This document shows positions 25,037 to 34,783 of a stretch of 35,724 bases of DNA, in pieces; position 1 is the stretch's first letter, and the number at the start of each line of letters is the position of its first letter. Position numbers and translations under genes: made by a program. The stretch is from assembly GCA_022448165.1 (NCBI GenBank), contig JAKVAS010000021.1, positions 1-35,724 of the forward strand, in the 5' to 3' direction. This DNA is from Crocinitomicaceae bacterium. Its GTDB lineage: Bacteria > Bacteroidota > Bacteroidia > Flavobacteriales_D > Crocinitomicaceae. Below the pieces are notes generated by a model that was given only the letters and a program-made list of their open reading frames with translations, was not told the DNA's origin and searched no databases.

Positions 25037-26596
25037 ATGGATTTTGAATTACCCAAAGGAGACAAAAAATCGATCATTAAGGTGATCGGTGTTGGTGGAG
25101 GCGGAGGGAATGCCGTAAACCACATGTATAATATGGGAATCAGAGGGGTTGATTTCGTAGTTTGTAATACAGATATACAAGCTTTACAGATCTCTTCGGT
25201 ACCGCACAAAATTCAACTTGGACCTTCATTGACGGAGGGAAGAGGAGCAGGGTCATTGCCGGAAATTGGAAAAAATGCTGCTGTTGAAAATATTGAAGAA
25301 ATTCGCGAGTACTTAAGTGAAGGGGCGAAAATGGTGTTCGTTACTGCTGGAATGGGTGGTGGAACAGGTACTGGTGCTGCTCCTGTTATTGCTCAAGTTG
25401 CAAAGGAATTAGGAATTTTGACTGTTGGAATTGTTACAGTACCATTTAATTTTGAAGGTCGTAAGCGTAGAATTCAGGCAGAAGAAGGGTTAGAGGCAAT
25501 GCGTCAGAATGTTGATACATTACTTGTGATTAATAACGAACGTTTACGTGAAATTACAGCGAATCTATCAGTAACAAGTGCATTTGCACAGGCGGATAAT
25601 ATTTTAGCTACAGCGGCAAAAGGAATTGCCGAAGTTATTGAAGTTACTGGATCAATAAATGTCGATTTTAACGATGTGAATACAGTAATGCGTGATAGTG
25701 GTGTTGCTATTATGGGTAGTGCAGCTGCTGAAGGAGATAACCGTGCATTGAAAGCAGTAAAAGAAGCATTGGAGTCTCCATTATTGAATGATAATGACAT
25801 TAGCGGTGCAGAATACGTATTGTTAAACATCACATATGGAGATCAAGAAGTCTTAATGGATGAAATCACGGATATCACGGATTACATTCAAGATGCTGCA
25901 GGATCAACTGCTGATGTAATCTTTGGACATGCAAAAGATGATGGATTAGGTGATAAAATTAGTGTAACAGTTATTGCTACTGGATTTCATTCATCTCCAT
26001 TAACGGGTTTTGAGAAAGCGCCTAAGCGCAACGTCACTACTTTAGAAGAAGATAAAGTAAACGAGATCAAAACACCAATGCAATCACCAACGCAACAAAA
26101 TCCTTGGGCGGGAGCCAAGGAGGTTAAAGCAGAGGAGGCACCAATGGATGAGCCATTCTTGAGATCTGAAGAACAAACAATCACAGATGCAAAGAAGGAA
26201 GAGCAAAAGGAAATGCAGTTTGATTGGAATAACCCTACAGCTAAAAAAGTAGAAGTTAAAGCTGATGAAGGTGTTAAGCGCTATGCGCTCGATGATGATT
26301 TTGAGGCAGGTGAAGAGTTAGATGCTACTGCAACAAGAACGGTGTTAACTCCCGAGGAGCAGCAGCGTCGTGCGCAAGAACGTTTGACAAGAATTCAGGA
26401 ATATACAAACAAGCTTAAAAGAGCGGATGGTATTCAAGAATTTGAGAATGAACCAGCATATGTTCGTCGCAAAATTCAATTGGACGAAACAATTCCAAGT
26501 AAAGAAGAAGCAACGGGTCGTTTTAGTATTTCAAAAGACGGAGACGATACGTCATTAAATAGCAATAATTCATTTTTACACGATAACGTAGACTAA
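25037..26596 (+). CDS. ftsZ: Cell-division GTPase FtsZ
   Basis: The tubulin-like GTPase that forms the Z-ring. It has 519 residues. [13 protein letters not shown] and the tubulin signature GGGTGTG (107-113) bind GTP, and [20 protein letters not shown] carries the T7-loop catalytic Asp residues. The globular part ends near residue 325. A long charged, disordered linker of roughly 170 residues follows, then the conserved C-terminal peptide ending [10 protein letters not shown] that contacts FtsA. The long C-terminal linker is usual in Bacteroidota. Its stop shares a base with the yqeY ATG. The hairpin element upstream may control its level relative to ftsA. Confidence 0.98.
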   Translation: MDFELPKGDKKSIIKVIGVGGGGGNAVNHMYNMGIRGVDFVVCNTDIQALQISSVPHKIQLGPSLTEGRGAGSLPEIGKNAAVENIEEIREYLSEGAKMVFVTAGMGGGTGTGAAPVIAQVAKELGILTVGIVTVPFNFEGRKRRIQAEEGLEAMRQNVDTLLVINNERLREITANLSVTSAFAQADNILATAAKGIAEVIEVTGSINVDFNDVNTVMRDSGVAIMGSAAAEGDNRALKAVKEALESPLLNDNDISGAEYVLLNITYGDQEVLMDEITDITDYIQDAAGSTADVIFGHAKDDGLGDKISVTVIATGFHSSPLTGFEKAPKRNVTTLEEDKVNEIKTPMQSPTQQNPWAGAKEVKAEEAPMDEPFLRSEEQTITDAKKEEQKEMQFDWNNPTAKKVEVKADEGVKRYALDDDFEAGEELDATATRTVLTPEEQQRRAQERLTRIQEYTNKLKRADGIQEFENEPAYVRRKIQLDETIPSKEEATGRFSISKDGDDTSLNSNNSFLHDNVD

Positions 26597-27045
26597 TGGG
26601 ATTCATGGATCAAATTAATGCTGATATCAAAAAGGCGATGTTAGCAAGAGAAAAAGATAAGTTAGGCGCGTTACGCGATATTAAATCAAAACTGTTGTTA
26701 GAAGCAACTTCAGGAGGAGATGGTGAGGTAACGGATGAGGCAGCAATGAAAATTGTGATGAAGCTATATAAGCAACGTATGGACACATACACATTGTATG
26801 TAGAGCAAGGGCGCGATGATTTAGCTTCCGCTGAAAAATTTGAAGCAGATGTAATTGAAGCGTATATGCCTGAGATGATGTCTGAAGAAGAGATCGCGAA
26901 GGAGGCTGAATCGGCAATTGCAAAATTAGGAGCGTCTGGACCTCAGGATATGGGTAAAGTGATGGGGATGTTATCAGGGAAATTAGCTGGTAAAGCAGAT
27001 GGAAAGATAATTGCAAACACCGTGAAAAGTTTGCTTACAAAATAG
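26596..27045 (+). CDS. yqeY: GatB/YqeY domain-containing protein
   Basis: A small all-helical cytoplasmic protein (149 residues) related to the C-terminal tRNA-binding domain of GatB. MDQINADIKKAMLAREKDKLGALRDIKS at the start and EAYMPEMMSEEEI and MGKVMGMLSGKLAGKADGK towards the end are family features. Its cellular role is not well defined. It overlaps ftsZ by one base and is followed by a strong terminator, so it is the last gene of the dcw transcript here. Confidence 0.92.
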   Translation: MGFMDQINADIKKAMLAREKDKLGALRDIKSKLLLEATSGGDGEVTDEAAMKIVMKLYKQRMDTYTLYVEQGRDDLASAEKFEADVIEAYMPEMMSEEEIAKEAESAIAKLGASGPQDMGKVMGMLSGKLAGKADGKIIANTVKSLLTK

Positions 27046-27093
27046 TCATTCTACAAATCCTGTTCGTTTAAGAATAGGGGTTATTAATAAAGT

Positions 27094-27126
27094 AAAAGCT
27101 GCGGAGTACAGGACCGCAGCTTTTTT
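27094..27126 (+). terminator. Strong intrinsic terminator ending the dcw operon
   Basis: AAAAGCTGCGG pairs perfectly with CCGCAGCTTTT (11 pairs) around a 9-base loop, with T continuing to 27126. It lies 49 bases after the yqeY stop. Confidence 0.93.
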
Positions 27127-27147
27127 AGTTTACTATCATTGGGGTAT

Positions 27148-27450
27148 ATGCCTTATCTGCTACTTGTATTTGTGTTAATTTATGTCGGTTTGTATTTCCA
27201 AATTGTTTGGAGTTGGCCTATTTTTCTAGTGCCAATTTTAGTTTTTTCCAAGGCATCGTTCTTTTTTCTTTTTCTTGACCATCATCGTAAAGACAATTAT
27301 CATAAAGCAATTTTAGGCTCGATTGTATTGACCATCTTTGGATGTGTAATTTATTTCTGTGTAATGAATGGTTTGGCGATGATATTCGCTGGAATGGTGC
27401 CTTTTTTATTATTTGGAACCTTGTTCTTGAAGAATAAGTATAGCTCTTAA
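27148..27450 (+). CDS. Small hydrophobic membrane protein, unknown function
   Basis: About 100 residues with three or four hydrophobic segments (MPYLLLVFVLIYVGLYFQIV; WPIFLVPILVFSKASFFFLF; ILGSIVLTIFGCVIYFCVMN; a final one near LAMIFAGMVPFLLFGTLF). A charged loop DHHRKDNYHK lies in the middle. The track start is a TTG at 27139; the ATG at 27148 is preferred, with GGGG shortly upstream. No family is recognised. It lies just past the dcw terminator and needs its own promoter. Confidence 0.6.
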   Translation: MPYLLLVFVLIYVGLYFQIVWSWPIFLVPILVFSKASFFFLFLDHHRKDNYHKAILGSIVLTIFGCVIYFCVMNGLAMIFAGMVPFLLFGTLFLKNKYSS

Positions 27451-27522
27451 TTTATAATTTACTAGTATTGAGAGATACGAAGTATTATTTGTATTGATAT
27501 CTCGGTGATAACCTTGATTAAA

Positions 27523-28080
27523 ATGAAGACCATAACCTTAATATCGATATTCATAGCGCTTTTACTTTCGAGTTGTTCAAGAGATAAAGACAAGAATACT
27601 CTGGTTGGTATGCCTTCGATAGTTGGTGAAGTGTATTTCTTCACTCAAAATTTTGATTCAATACACTGTTCAGTATTTAGTGCTTGTGATTGCTGCTCAG
27701 GCCATATGATTTTTCTCGAAGATGATGATTTTATGTATGTCGATTATTGCGTAGGTGATATCTCATACCACACAGGAAAATACAGGTTTGAAAAGGATTC
27801 TTTATTTATTAAGTAGGATGATTCATACTTTCTGAAAGAGTATAATTGGGATAAAGAATTGGATACAACAGGAATGATTACTAATGAACATAACACAAAA
27901 CAACTCAGGTCAAAAGGTCTTTCATTAACTCTACGAAGTTTTTATTGTTCTGATAATTTATGCTTTAGTTTAACAGACAATGAATCATCTTATTTTGGAG
28001 TTAAAGACTCTTTATCAGTTACAAGTTTTGAACAGGATCTTCAAATAATGAAACTTGAATTATTAAATCTAAATAAGTAA
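27523..28080 (+). pseudogene. Lipoprotein gene interrupted by an in-frame amber codon
   Basis: Two ORFs of the track (27505-27816 and 27859-28080) lie in the same frame, and the only break is TAG at 27814-27816. Reading through it gives one continuous, sensible protein of about 185 residues: ...YRFEKDSLFIK*DDSYFLKEYNWDKELD.... The start ATG 27523 opens a lipoprotein signal (MKTITLISIFIALLLSSC, Cys at residue 12 in this start). The mature part has a Cys-rich patch (CSVFSACDCCSG). Either the amber codon truncates the protein to about 97 residues, or the codon is a recent mutation or sequence error (a single change from CAG, AAG or GAG). No named family is recognised. Confidence 0.7.
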
Positions 28081-28283
28081 TTTAACTGACAAAATTCATG
28101 TTGAACAGCTGCTAATTAATGTTCAGGGCTATTTATGAATACTGACAAATTATTGATTTGCGTTTAATAATGAAAAAAGTATAAACAAAACACGGCGGAT
28201 TGGCTTGGAGGGAATCTAAAGGCTAATCTATTTCTATTGTCATAGCTGCGATATAGAAAGTGTTAGTGAAAATAAAAGTGAAT

Positions 28284-29207
28284 ATGAAAGCTAAGATGCA
28301 GTCTTTTTTAATGACATTGTTTTTTGCTTGTCTCTGCTTAAATTCTAATGCACAGTATCATCATTTTATTGAATCAGGAAAGACTTGGCGTGAATTAGTG
28401 GAGTATAGTATAGGGATGTGGTACATAGATGAGTATCAAATTTATGGAGATACTACAATAAATTCTGTTTCATATAAAAAGATAGAAATGGTAACTTCCA
28501 CTGATGGCAGTATTACCTTGCCTCAATATTCAGGGGCGATAAGAGAGGATACCTTGGCTAAGAGGGTTTACATTTATTTTCCTAATGACACAACTGAGAG
28601 ATTGTTGTATGATTTTGATTTGGATGTCGGAGAACAACATACATTCGACTATTGTTATAGTATTTTGTTAGGCGCTGCGCCGGGAACTTTCACTGTTGAT
28701 TCTATTGGTGTTTATACTGATCAAAATGGTCTAGATCGCAAAGTATGGTATTTAAATTATTCACATCTTGGTGTCGTAACAAGAATAGTTGAAGGTATCG
28801 GTAGTAATTCTGGAATGTTCTCGTACTCCTGTGCTTTTGATGTTTGGAGTGATCTTGTATGTGTCCATAAGGACAGTACAGCATTATTTGTTAATGATTT
28901 GCCTTTTGCTAATTATTGTACACCATTCATTTCCGTTGGGTTAGAGGAAAATAATCTATATGACGAAGATTTTTCATTGTATCCTAACCCTTCGAATAGT
29001 ATTGTAAATATTGACTTCGAAAATACGACCGAACTTTCAAAAGTTAAGGTGTTAGCAATTGACCCGCTAGGTAGAGTTATTCCGTTGCAATCTGTAATTA
29101 AATATAATAGGATGATAGTAGATGTTTCTGCACTGAAAAATGGTTTCTATCTCCTTTCTATTCAAACGGAAGAGACGAACTATGTTAAAAGAATTTTAAA
29201 AGAGTAA
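28284..29207 (+). CDS. T9SS-secreted protein with type A C-terminal sorting domain
   Basis: About 307 residues from the preferred ATG 28284; the track start at 28260 is GTG. The N-terminus is a Sec signal (MKAKMQSFLMTLFFACLCLNSNAQ). The middle has no domain I can name; it is rich in Tyr and aromatic beta-strand-like segments. The last about 75 residues (FSLYPNPSNSIVNIDF... GFYLLSIQTEETNYVKRILKE) form the T9SS type A sorting domain, which sends the protein through the outer membrane and is then removed or used for anchoring. The intact domain here is a useful comparison for the broken copy at 1246-1715. The cargo function is unknown. Confidence 0.85.
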   Translation: MKAKMQSFLMTLFFACLCLNSNAQYHHFIESGKTWRELVEYSIGMWYIDEYQIYGDTTINSVSYKKIEMVTSTDGSITLPQYSGAIREDTLAKRVYIYFPNDTTERLLYDFDLDVGEQHTFDYCYSILLGAAPGTFTVDSIGVYTDQNGLDRKVWYLNYSHLGVVTRIVEGIGSNSGMFSYSCAFDVWSDLVCVHKDSTALFVNDLPFANYCTPFISVGLEENNLYDEDFSLYPNPSNSIVNIDFENTTELSKVKVLAIDPLGRVIPLQSVIKYNRMIVDVSALKNGFYLLSIQTEETNYVKRILKE

Positions 29208-29388
29208 CGATAGTTATTATCTTAAACCTATACCCAAGCAGAATAAATAGACTTGTAATCAGTATGAAATATTCAGTCCATACTACTTTTTGTGTTGTTT
29301 GCTCATAATGATGCAGTTACAGTTTGTAGAGCCAATTACTTCTAGTTGAATATTCCTGAAAGTTGAGAGAAATTACAAATAGAGTGTT

Positions 29389-29958
29389 ATGAAAAAATGT
29401 ACTTGGGCAACCAAACACAAATTGGAAGAAGAATATCACGACATAGAATGGGGAGTTCCCATTTATGATGATAGATTATTATTCGAATTTATAATACTTG
29501 AGGGGGCTCAAGCAGGATTGAGTTGGACAACTGTTTTAGTTAAAAGAGAGCATTATCGAAAGGTCTTTGATAATTTTGAAGCAACTAAAATTGTCAAATA
29601 CGATCAAAAGAAAATAGATCAATTATTAAGTGACCCAGGAATTATAAGGAACAAATTAAAAATAAATTCTGTTGTTACTAATGCTAAGGTTTTTCTTGAA
29701 ATTCAGAAAGAGTATGGAAGTTTTGCAAAGTTTATTTGGGGATTTGTAGATGGAAAGCCGATTCAAAATAAATGGAGAAACTTTGCTGATATCCCCAGCA
29801 AAAATGAAATTTCTGATTTGATGAGTAAGAGCCTAAAGAAAAAAGGGTTTAAATTTATTGGAACTACAATTTGTTATGCGTTTATGCAAGCAGTAGGAAT
29901 GGTAAATGACCACACAACAGATTGTTTTAGATATAATGAAATTAAGGATATGAAATGA
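29389..29958 (+). CDS. tag: DNA-3-methyladenine glycosylase I
   Basis: Base-excision repair enzyme removing 3-methyladenine from alkylated DNA. It has 189 residues. The N-terminal CTWA with the downstream YHDIEWG, and the C-terminal NDHTTDCFRY, supply the Cys and His residues that bind the structural zinc in Tag. EGAQAGLSWTTVLVKRE matches the active-site region with the conserved Glu and Trp. It is a single gene with no clear partners, convergent with the WG-repeat gene. Confidence 0.95.
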   Translation: MKKCTWATKHKLEEEYHDIEWGVPIYDDRLLFEFIILEGAQAGLSWTTVLVKREHYRKVFDNFEATKIVKYDQKKIDQLLSDPGIIRNKLKINSVVTNAKVFLEIQKEYGSFAKFIWGFVDGKPIQNKWRNFADIPSKNEISDLMSKSLKKKGFKFIGTTICYAFMQAVGMVNDHTTDCFRYNEIKDMK

Positions 29959-30027
29959 GTGTTTTACAAATTGTATTGTAAAGCAGAGCCAGTAAGTTTA
30001 AACGAAAAATGATTGATTCGGTATGTC

Positions 30028-31761
30028 TTAGTTGAGTACATAATTCCCCTTGTCATCGTAATTGTAGTTTGTGTATTTGATCGCTTGAACGATTTTTCCG
30101 TGTTCATTAATTAGCCCGAATTTACCATTTAGTTGAACCAAAGCACGATTGTTTCGATAGGCCCGAATTTTTTCGAATTTTGCTGGAATGACGAGTTTAC
30201 CTTTTGTATCAACTAAACCATATTTGCCCGCTTTTATGTAGAATGATAGACCATTAGATTGCGGAATTAGCTTGCCAAAATGGTGTTTGTATTTTCCTCC
30301 TGATCCGACATTATAGATGAAATGTTCATCCTTATCATTTCCATAATGAATCATGGAATCAATCCACTTAATATAGGTGTAATTAGGTTCAATAATGACC
30401 TTACCCGATCTATCTACCAGTCCGCGCCCATTATCTTTGGTTACTTCAATGAAGTTTTGATGCAAACGTCCAATACTATTGTATACAATAGGGCATAGTA
30501 TTTCACCTGATTGATTGATAAAACCCCATTTGTTATTCTTTTTTATGCAGGCAATTTCGTTGCTGAAAATATCTATGTGTGAATATTGGGGAGGTAATAA
30601 TACTTGTCCAGTAGCATTCATCAACCCCGAATACAGCATTTTTCCATTAGGTTCATTAACATATTTAGTGAATACAATGAAGCTATCTCTCCTATAATTG
30701 ATAGTTTCTGCTTCCAGTTCAAAGGGGACAATTTGTCTTCCTTGTAAATTTAAATACCCATTACGCTGTTGACGATCACGTACTATAAACCCATGTTTAA
30801 AGGAGGAAATGGATGAAAATATAGCTGGCGTCAATTCTTTAAGCTGACGAGAAAGAAGCCCTTGAAAGAGTGTGTCATTTTTGTACTCAGTATAAAGGAT
30901 CAAATCACTATAGCGTGTATCGCGAATGGATTGATAGCTATTAGAATGTAAAGGTGTTCCGAATCGATCTATAAAGGATACAGTTCCTAGCGTGATTTCT
31001 GCATATCGATTCTTGCTAATGCGCTTTAAGTGAATACGTGAACCTGGCATGGTTAATTGAAAGGTGCTATCATATATAGCGTATGGCTTGAGTTGGTTTA
31101 CACGCTCTTTGTGAATGTTCTCATTACTAATCGGTCTTATATCCGAATAATTATAAAGGCGTAGATCTCGTTCAACTAAATACTCTCCGTGAGCATAATC
31201 AATAGTATGATGATTCATGGGGATCGCAATGTTTCCAAGAGTATCTAAAATTCCATAGAGCGAGATGGTCATCTCAGGCATTTCGGTACGTTGTTCTGGT
31301 TTGAACAATCTTGAAACTCGATAACCGTAACCATTTAGTTCTTTTACCTCTTGTTCGTAGGGTTGAAATCCTTGATTCCGAACAAAGTTCAAGCGTTCTT
31401 GGTGCGTGATTGTTTTGCAAGAGTTCGGTGAAGTTAATTCGATCTCTTGTAAGTTTGTAACACCATAATTTGCTGTAATTTCCCCTGTTAAATTTCGTAT
31501 AAGATAGCCGTTTGATCGATTAATCATCATAGCGTCGTGAAACGAAGAACCGCCACGGGGATACACTGCATCAAGCAAAGCTCCTTGATTCAAGGACTGG
31601 GAATAGTAGTCTACCTCAATGATTTGAACGTCATTGTAAAACGGAAAATAGTAAACGGGAAGTGATGCCTCATGAATATCAGATAGTAGTTTTGGACCAA
31701 GCGGAAATTCTTGTGTAAGACCACTGAATGACAATAAAATAAAGTAAAAGAGCGTTTTCAT
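30028..31761 (-). CDS. Exported WG-repeat protein
   Basis: The track starts at 31830, but ATG 31761 gives a signal peptide (MKTLFYFILLSFSGLTQ) and is preferred, leaving 577 residues. The C-terminal half contains several WG (beta-leucine-rich-like) repeats with the pattern (K)xGLxxxxGKxxxPxxY. Examples are KWGFINQSGEILCPIVY, GRGLVDRSGKVIIEPNYTYI, KYGLVDTKGKLVIPAKFEKI and KFGLINEHGKIVQAIKY. The N-terminal half has more degenerate copies. WG repeats are thought to form protein-interaction surfaces; no enzyme motif is seen. It stands alone with about 700 bases of non-coding DNA upstream. Confidence 0.9.
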   Translation of the reverse strand: MKTLFYFILLSFSGLTQEFPLGPKLLSDIHEASLPVYYFPFYNDVQIIEVDYYSQSLNQGALLDAVYPRGGSSFHDAMMINRSNGYLIRNLTGEITANYGVTNLQEIELTSPNSCKTITHQERLNFVRNQGFQPYEQEVKELNGYGYRVSRLFKPEQRTEMPEMTISLYGILDTLGNIAIPMNHHTIDYAHGEYLVERDLRLYNYSDIRPISNENIHKERVNQLKPYAIYDSTFQLTMPGSRIHLKRISKNRYAEITLGTVSFIDRFGTPLHSNSYQSIRDTRYSDLILYTEYKNDTLFQGLLSRQLKELTPAIFSSISSFKHGFIVRDRQQRNGYLNLQGRQIVPFELEAETINYRRDSFIVFTKYVNEPNGKMLYSGLMNATGQVLLPPQYSHIDIFSNEIACIKKNNKWGFINQSGEILCPIVYNSIGRLHQNFIEVTKDNGRGLVDRSGKVIIEPNYTYIKWIDSMIHYGNDKDEHFIYNVGSGGKYKHHFGKLIPQSNGLSFYIKAGKYGLVDTKGKLVIPAKFEKIRAYRNNRALVQLNGKFGLINEHGKIVQAIKYTNYNYDDKGNYVLN

Positions 31762-32481
31762 GTCAATTAGTACATTTTTGGAGAAGGTTGGTTCAATACT
31801 TAGAACGTATGTATGAAGGTGGAGCCGCAATAATTGGTCATCAAAGAACTGTTATTTATTTGCGACGGATCTTTTTAGAGTGTCTTTAATATTAGGAGGA
31901 GAGCCTAGGTTGAAATAACGATTGAAGGAAAATCTGCCATCTATGGAAAAAAGATCTCATCCATTTTTTGATTGGCTAAATAAAGTGCATGGTATTATAA
32001 GGTAAGTAAGAAGTATTTTTGCGTAGGGATGAGCTTTATGTTTAAACGTGATATTTAATCCTTTTCTTATATAAAGGGTTGGTTTTAACATTTTAGCACT
32101 ATTATGACAACAATAGTAAACCATTTTTATATCATCAAATTAGGTGTGATTTCGTTTTAGTAGATCTAAATTTTATAGCATTCTTTCAGAGAGTATATAA
32201 AAGTAAATCCTTTTAATAGCTTCTTTTATTCTTTCTTATTTAGTTTTAAATTTAAGTTTTTGTAACCTTAAGATGTGAACAAAGGTGGCGTACAATTATG
32301 GTTGTATTATGATTCAATATTTGAAGAGGAGGGAATCGATTTACATCAATTACTGCCTCTGAAAGTCTTGATTTAGATTTAAAATAATAAACTGCGAATA
32401 GCAATAAATTGATAGACTAAACCGATTACTATGATATATTAGTTGAAAGGTTGTGATACGTCAGATAAACCTAAAATTTAT
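31762..32481. other. Long non-coding stretch, no supported gene
   Basis: About 720 AT-rich bases between the divergent WG-repeat and flavodoxin-fold genes. One exact TAnnTTTG match (TATTTTTG, 32014-32021) lacks a -33 partner at the right spacing. A 20-codon ORF (31943-32005, MEKRSHPFFDWLNKV) could be a gene fragment. No tRNA, repeat or terminator was seen. Confidence 0.5.
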
Positions 32482-32973
32482 ATGAAAAAACTCATCATAG
32501 TCGGTAGTTCAAGAAATGATGGAGATACTAGAATTCTGGCTAATGAACTTGGTGCGAAATCAAAATGGGATTTAATAGATTTGAATGATTATGATATTGG
32601 GTATTATGATTATGAACATCAAAATATTAATGACGATTATTTGAAATTAATGCGTCAAATAATTAGTAACTATGAAGTTTTGATATTTGTAACTCCCGTA
32701 TATTGGTATTCAATGAGTGGAGTGATGAAAGTCTTTTTTGATAGAATAACGGATCTATTAACGATTGAAAAAGAACTTGGTAGAAAGTTACGCGGTAAAA
32801 GTATGGCAGTAATTAGTTGTTCGAATGGAAGTAATCTAGGTGATGCTTTTTGGCTACCTTTTTCTGAAACAGCGAAATATCTGGGGATGCAATATCTTGG
32901 AGATATGCACACTATTGCTGGAGAAAAAAATGGACTCAATTTAGAGAAGTTTATTAATGATATTGAAAAATAA
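32482..32973 (+). CDS. Flavodoxin-fold NAD(P)H-dependent FMN reductase family protein
   Basis: About 163 residues from ATG 32482; the track start at 32443 is a TTG and adds a non-conserved leader. The N-terminal KLIIVGSSRNDGDTRILANEL is the FMN-phosphate binding loop of the NADPH-dependent FMN reductase/flavodoxin-like fold. FVTPVYWYSMSGVMKVFFDRI is the second, highly typical flavin-contact motif. It is likely a cytoplasmic flavin-dependent quinone, azo or iron reductase; the substrate is unknown. No iron-sulfur Cys cluster is present. It probably shares a transcript with the membrane protein that starts 13 bases later. Confidence 0.85.
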   Translation: MKKLIIVGSSRNDGDTRILANELGAKSKWDLIDLNDYDIGYYDYEHQNINDDYLKLMRQIISNYEVLIFVTPVYWYSMSGVMKVFFDRITDLLTIEKELGRKLRGKSMAVISCSNGSNLGDAFWLPFSETAKYLGMQYLGDMHTIAGEKNGLNLEKFINDIEK

Positions 32974-32985
32974 CTAGGTACTAAA

Positions 32986-33609
32986 ATGAATAGAATACTT
33001 AGATATAAACTGTACTCTCTTCTATTGATAATGGTTGTTGTCAACTTTATATGTGACTTACTTTTATTTCGTGATTTTGCTGGGGCAAATATTGATTTCT
33101 CTATTGATAAATTAAAAGAGACTCCGATTGAAATGATCAAATATGGATCGTTGATTGGTGTATTAGCATTATCGATGTTACTAACACCAGTATACGGGTG
33201 GATTAAAAATAAGGTGTTGAGTTTTTGGATTGTTTTACCATATTTTCTATTTGTTTTGGGGTGTGTCTTGTTTCATGGGATGTTTTATTTCTTAGGTGTT
33301 GCGTTACACAATAATAATCTGATTTTGTTTTCCAAGATCGAATCATTTATTGAAATATTAGGTCCACTAGTTTTTTTATCTGGATTTATTTTAACCGTAA
33401 CATTGGCTATCAATAGATACAGGAGTATAATTTTCTTTCCTTGGTGGGCGTTTTTATTATTTCCTCTATTCTCAATGATATTTTTCGGAGTTATACTTAA
33501 TAGAGTGATTTATATACCAGAACCCGTTGGGGGGTATTATGCGGTTCTGTCAGGAACGATTCCTATTTTTGTGTTTAATATCTCTAAGACAAGTTTCCAT
33601 TCTAAATAA
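32986..33609 (+). CDS. Polytopic membrane protein, unknown function
   Basis: 207 residues with about six hydrophobic segments: YSLLLIMVVVNFICDLLLF, SLIGVLALSMLLTPVYG, VLSFWIVLPYFLFVLGCVLF, a segment around ILGPLVFLSGFILTVTL, FFPWWAFLLFPLFSMIFFGV, and a C-terminal GGYYAVLSGTIPIFVFNI. I cannot assign a family with confidence; the arrangement is reminiscent of small DUF6796-like proteins, but that is a weak memory-based guess. It lies 12 bases after the flavodoxin-fold gene on the same strand, so the two are probably co-transcribed. Confidence 0.75.
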   Translation: MNRILRYKLYSLLLIMVVVNFICDLLLFRDFAGANIDFSIDKLKETPIEMIKYGSLIGVLALSMLLTPVYGWIKNKVLSFWIVLPYFLFVLGCVLFHGMFYFLGVALHNNNLILFSKIESFIEILGPLVFLSGFILTVTLAINRYRSIIFFPWWAFLLFPLFSMIFFGVILNRVIYIPEPVGGYYAVLSGTIPIFVFNISKTSFHSK

Positions 33610-33761
33610 TAAAGCGTGAAATGGATAATTTACATGCAGGTTTGTTGTTCGTTTTTATTTTCCTCCAGAATGGTATGCAGTGTTTTTTAGCCTGATTAGG
33701 TTCGAAGGATTTATATTTTGAAGTCCTTTAACGGGAATATAGAAAGTTAGGAAAAGGGCAA

Positions 33762-34703
33762 TTAGATGCCGACTTGACTTAGAGTAGTTGTTATTTGTTT
33801 GGCTATTTTCGTTACAACTGGAATGGCGACAGAATTACCCATTTGGCGATACATTTGAGTTCTTGAAACTGGGAACTTAAAATCCATTGGAAATCCCATG
33901 ATCGCTTTGCATTCATTTTCTGATAATAAACGCAAACCAGTGTTCCCATCATTCACAAAAGTGCCGGTAAGTCTCTGTATTTTATGATACGTAGATACTA
34001 GTGTTTTAACTTGAATATCTGAATTTTTATCTATTATCTGAGGCCTTCCGTCTTGTTTCTTGTATATATATGATTTCTGCAAGTGATTAGAAATTGTATA
34101 TCCTTCGTCGTGTTGTTCAACAAACTGACCTATTCCAACCCTTTTTTTATTCTTTTGGGGCCACTCAAAAATAAAATCATCTGATTTATGGACCTTTTCA
34201 CTAAACCCGACAATGTAAATTCGTTTTCTATGTTGAGGAACGCCATAATCTGCTGAATCTAAAATCTTCGTCTCAACTTTATAGTTCAGTTCTGTCTCAA
34301 GAGTTTTGATTATTTGTTTAAATGTTTTTCCACCATCATGGTTTACCAACCCGGCTACATTTTCCAACAAAAAAGCTTCAGGTTTTTTGGCTTCTAATAT
34401 TCTTACAATATCAAAAAATAGAGTTCCTTGTGTTGGATGCTCAAATCCTTGTCTTTTACCTATTGTGCTAAATGGTTGACAAGGAAAGCCTCCAGTTAAC
34501 ACGTTATGGTTTGGGATGTCCTCCTCAGAAATTTTTGTGATATCACCGTATGGCGTTTCACCAAAATTTGCGAGATAAGTCTTTTGACTATGAATGTCCC
34601 ATTCAGAACTAAAAACACATTTGCAGTTATTTTTTTCAAAGGCGATTCTAATTCCTCCAACCCCAGCAAATAAATCAATAAACTTATACTTCTTACGAGC
34701 CAT
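33762..34703 (-). CDS. DNA (cytosine-5)-methyltransferase of a type II restriction-modification system
   Basis: Methylates C5 of cytosine in its recognition site and so protects host DNA. It has 313 residues with the C5 motifs in canonical order: motif I FIDLFAGVGGIRIAFE (8-23), IV GGFPCQPFSTIG with catalytic Cys about 75, VI LLENVAG (112-118), VIII QHRKRIYIVGF (157-167), IX RLLSENECKAIMGFP and X GNSVAIPVV (289-297). The target recognition domain is the variable 185-255 region. It lies 80 bases downstream of an MspI-like nuclease gene on the same strand, so the expected site is CCGG (inference from the nuclease). It is compact compared with many C5 enzymes but complete. Confidence 0.95.
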   Translation of the reverse strand: MARKKYKFIDLFAGVGGIRIAFEKNNCKCVFSSEWDIHSQKTYLANFGETPYGDITKISEEDIPNHNVLTGGFPCQPFSTIGKRQGFEHPTQGTLFFDIVRILEAKKPEAFLLENVAGLVNHDGGKTFKQIIKTLETELNYKVETKILDSADYGVPQHRKRIYIVGFSEKVHKSDDFIFEWPQKNKKRVGIGQFVEQHDEGYTISNHLQKSYIYKKQDGRPQIIDKNSDIQVKTLVSTYHKIQRLTGTFVNDGNTGLRLLSENECKAIMGFPMDFKFPVSRTQMYRQMGNSVAIPVVTKIAKQITTTLSQVGI

Positions 34704-34783
34704 TAATTTGATGAAAATTATGAATTTTAAACTTTGGTTGAATCAATTGCAAATCTACATATAAAATTTGCCTTTTCCTGTAA

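Noticed and set aside
28102-28125. Inverted repeat TGAACA...TGTTCA upstream of the T9SS cargo gene
   Set aside because: Only 6-base arms with a 12-base spacer and no second copy; not enough to call an operator.
29963-29982. TTTACAA/TTGTAAA hairpin between tag and the WG-repeat gene
   Set aside because: Could be a bidirectional terminator, but the 7-pair A/T-rich stem has no real T tract.
31943-32005. 20-codon ORF in the long gap before the flavodoxin-fold gene
   Set aside because: No family resemblance and an ORF this short is expected by chance.
33697-33740. GGTTCGAAGG sequence reminiscent of a tRNA T-arm
   Set aside because: No acceptor or anticodon stems fit around it; no tRNA can be folded.
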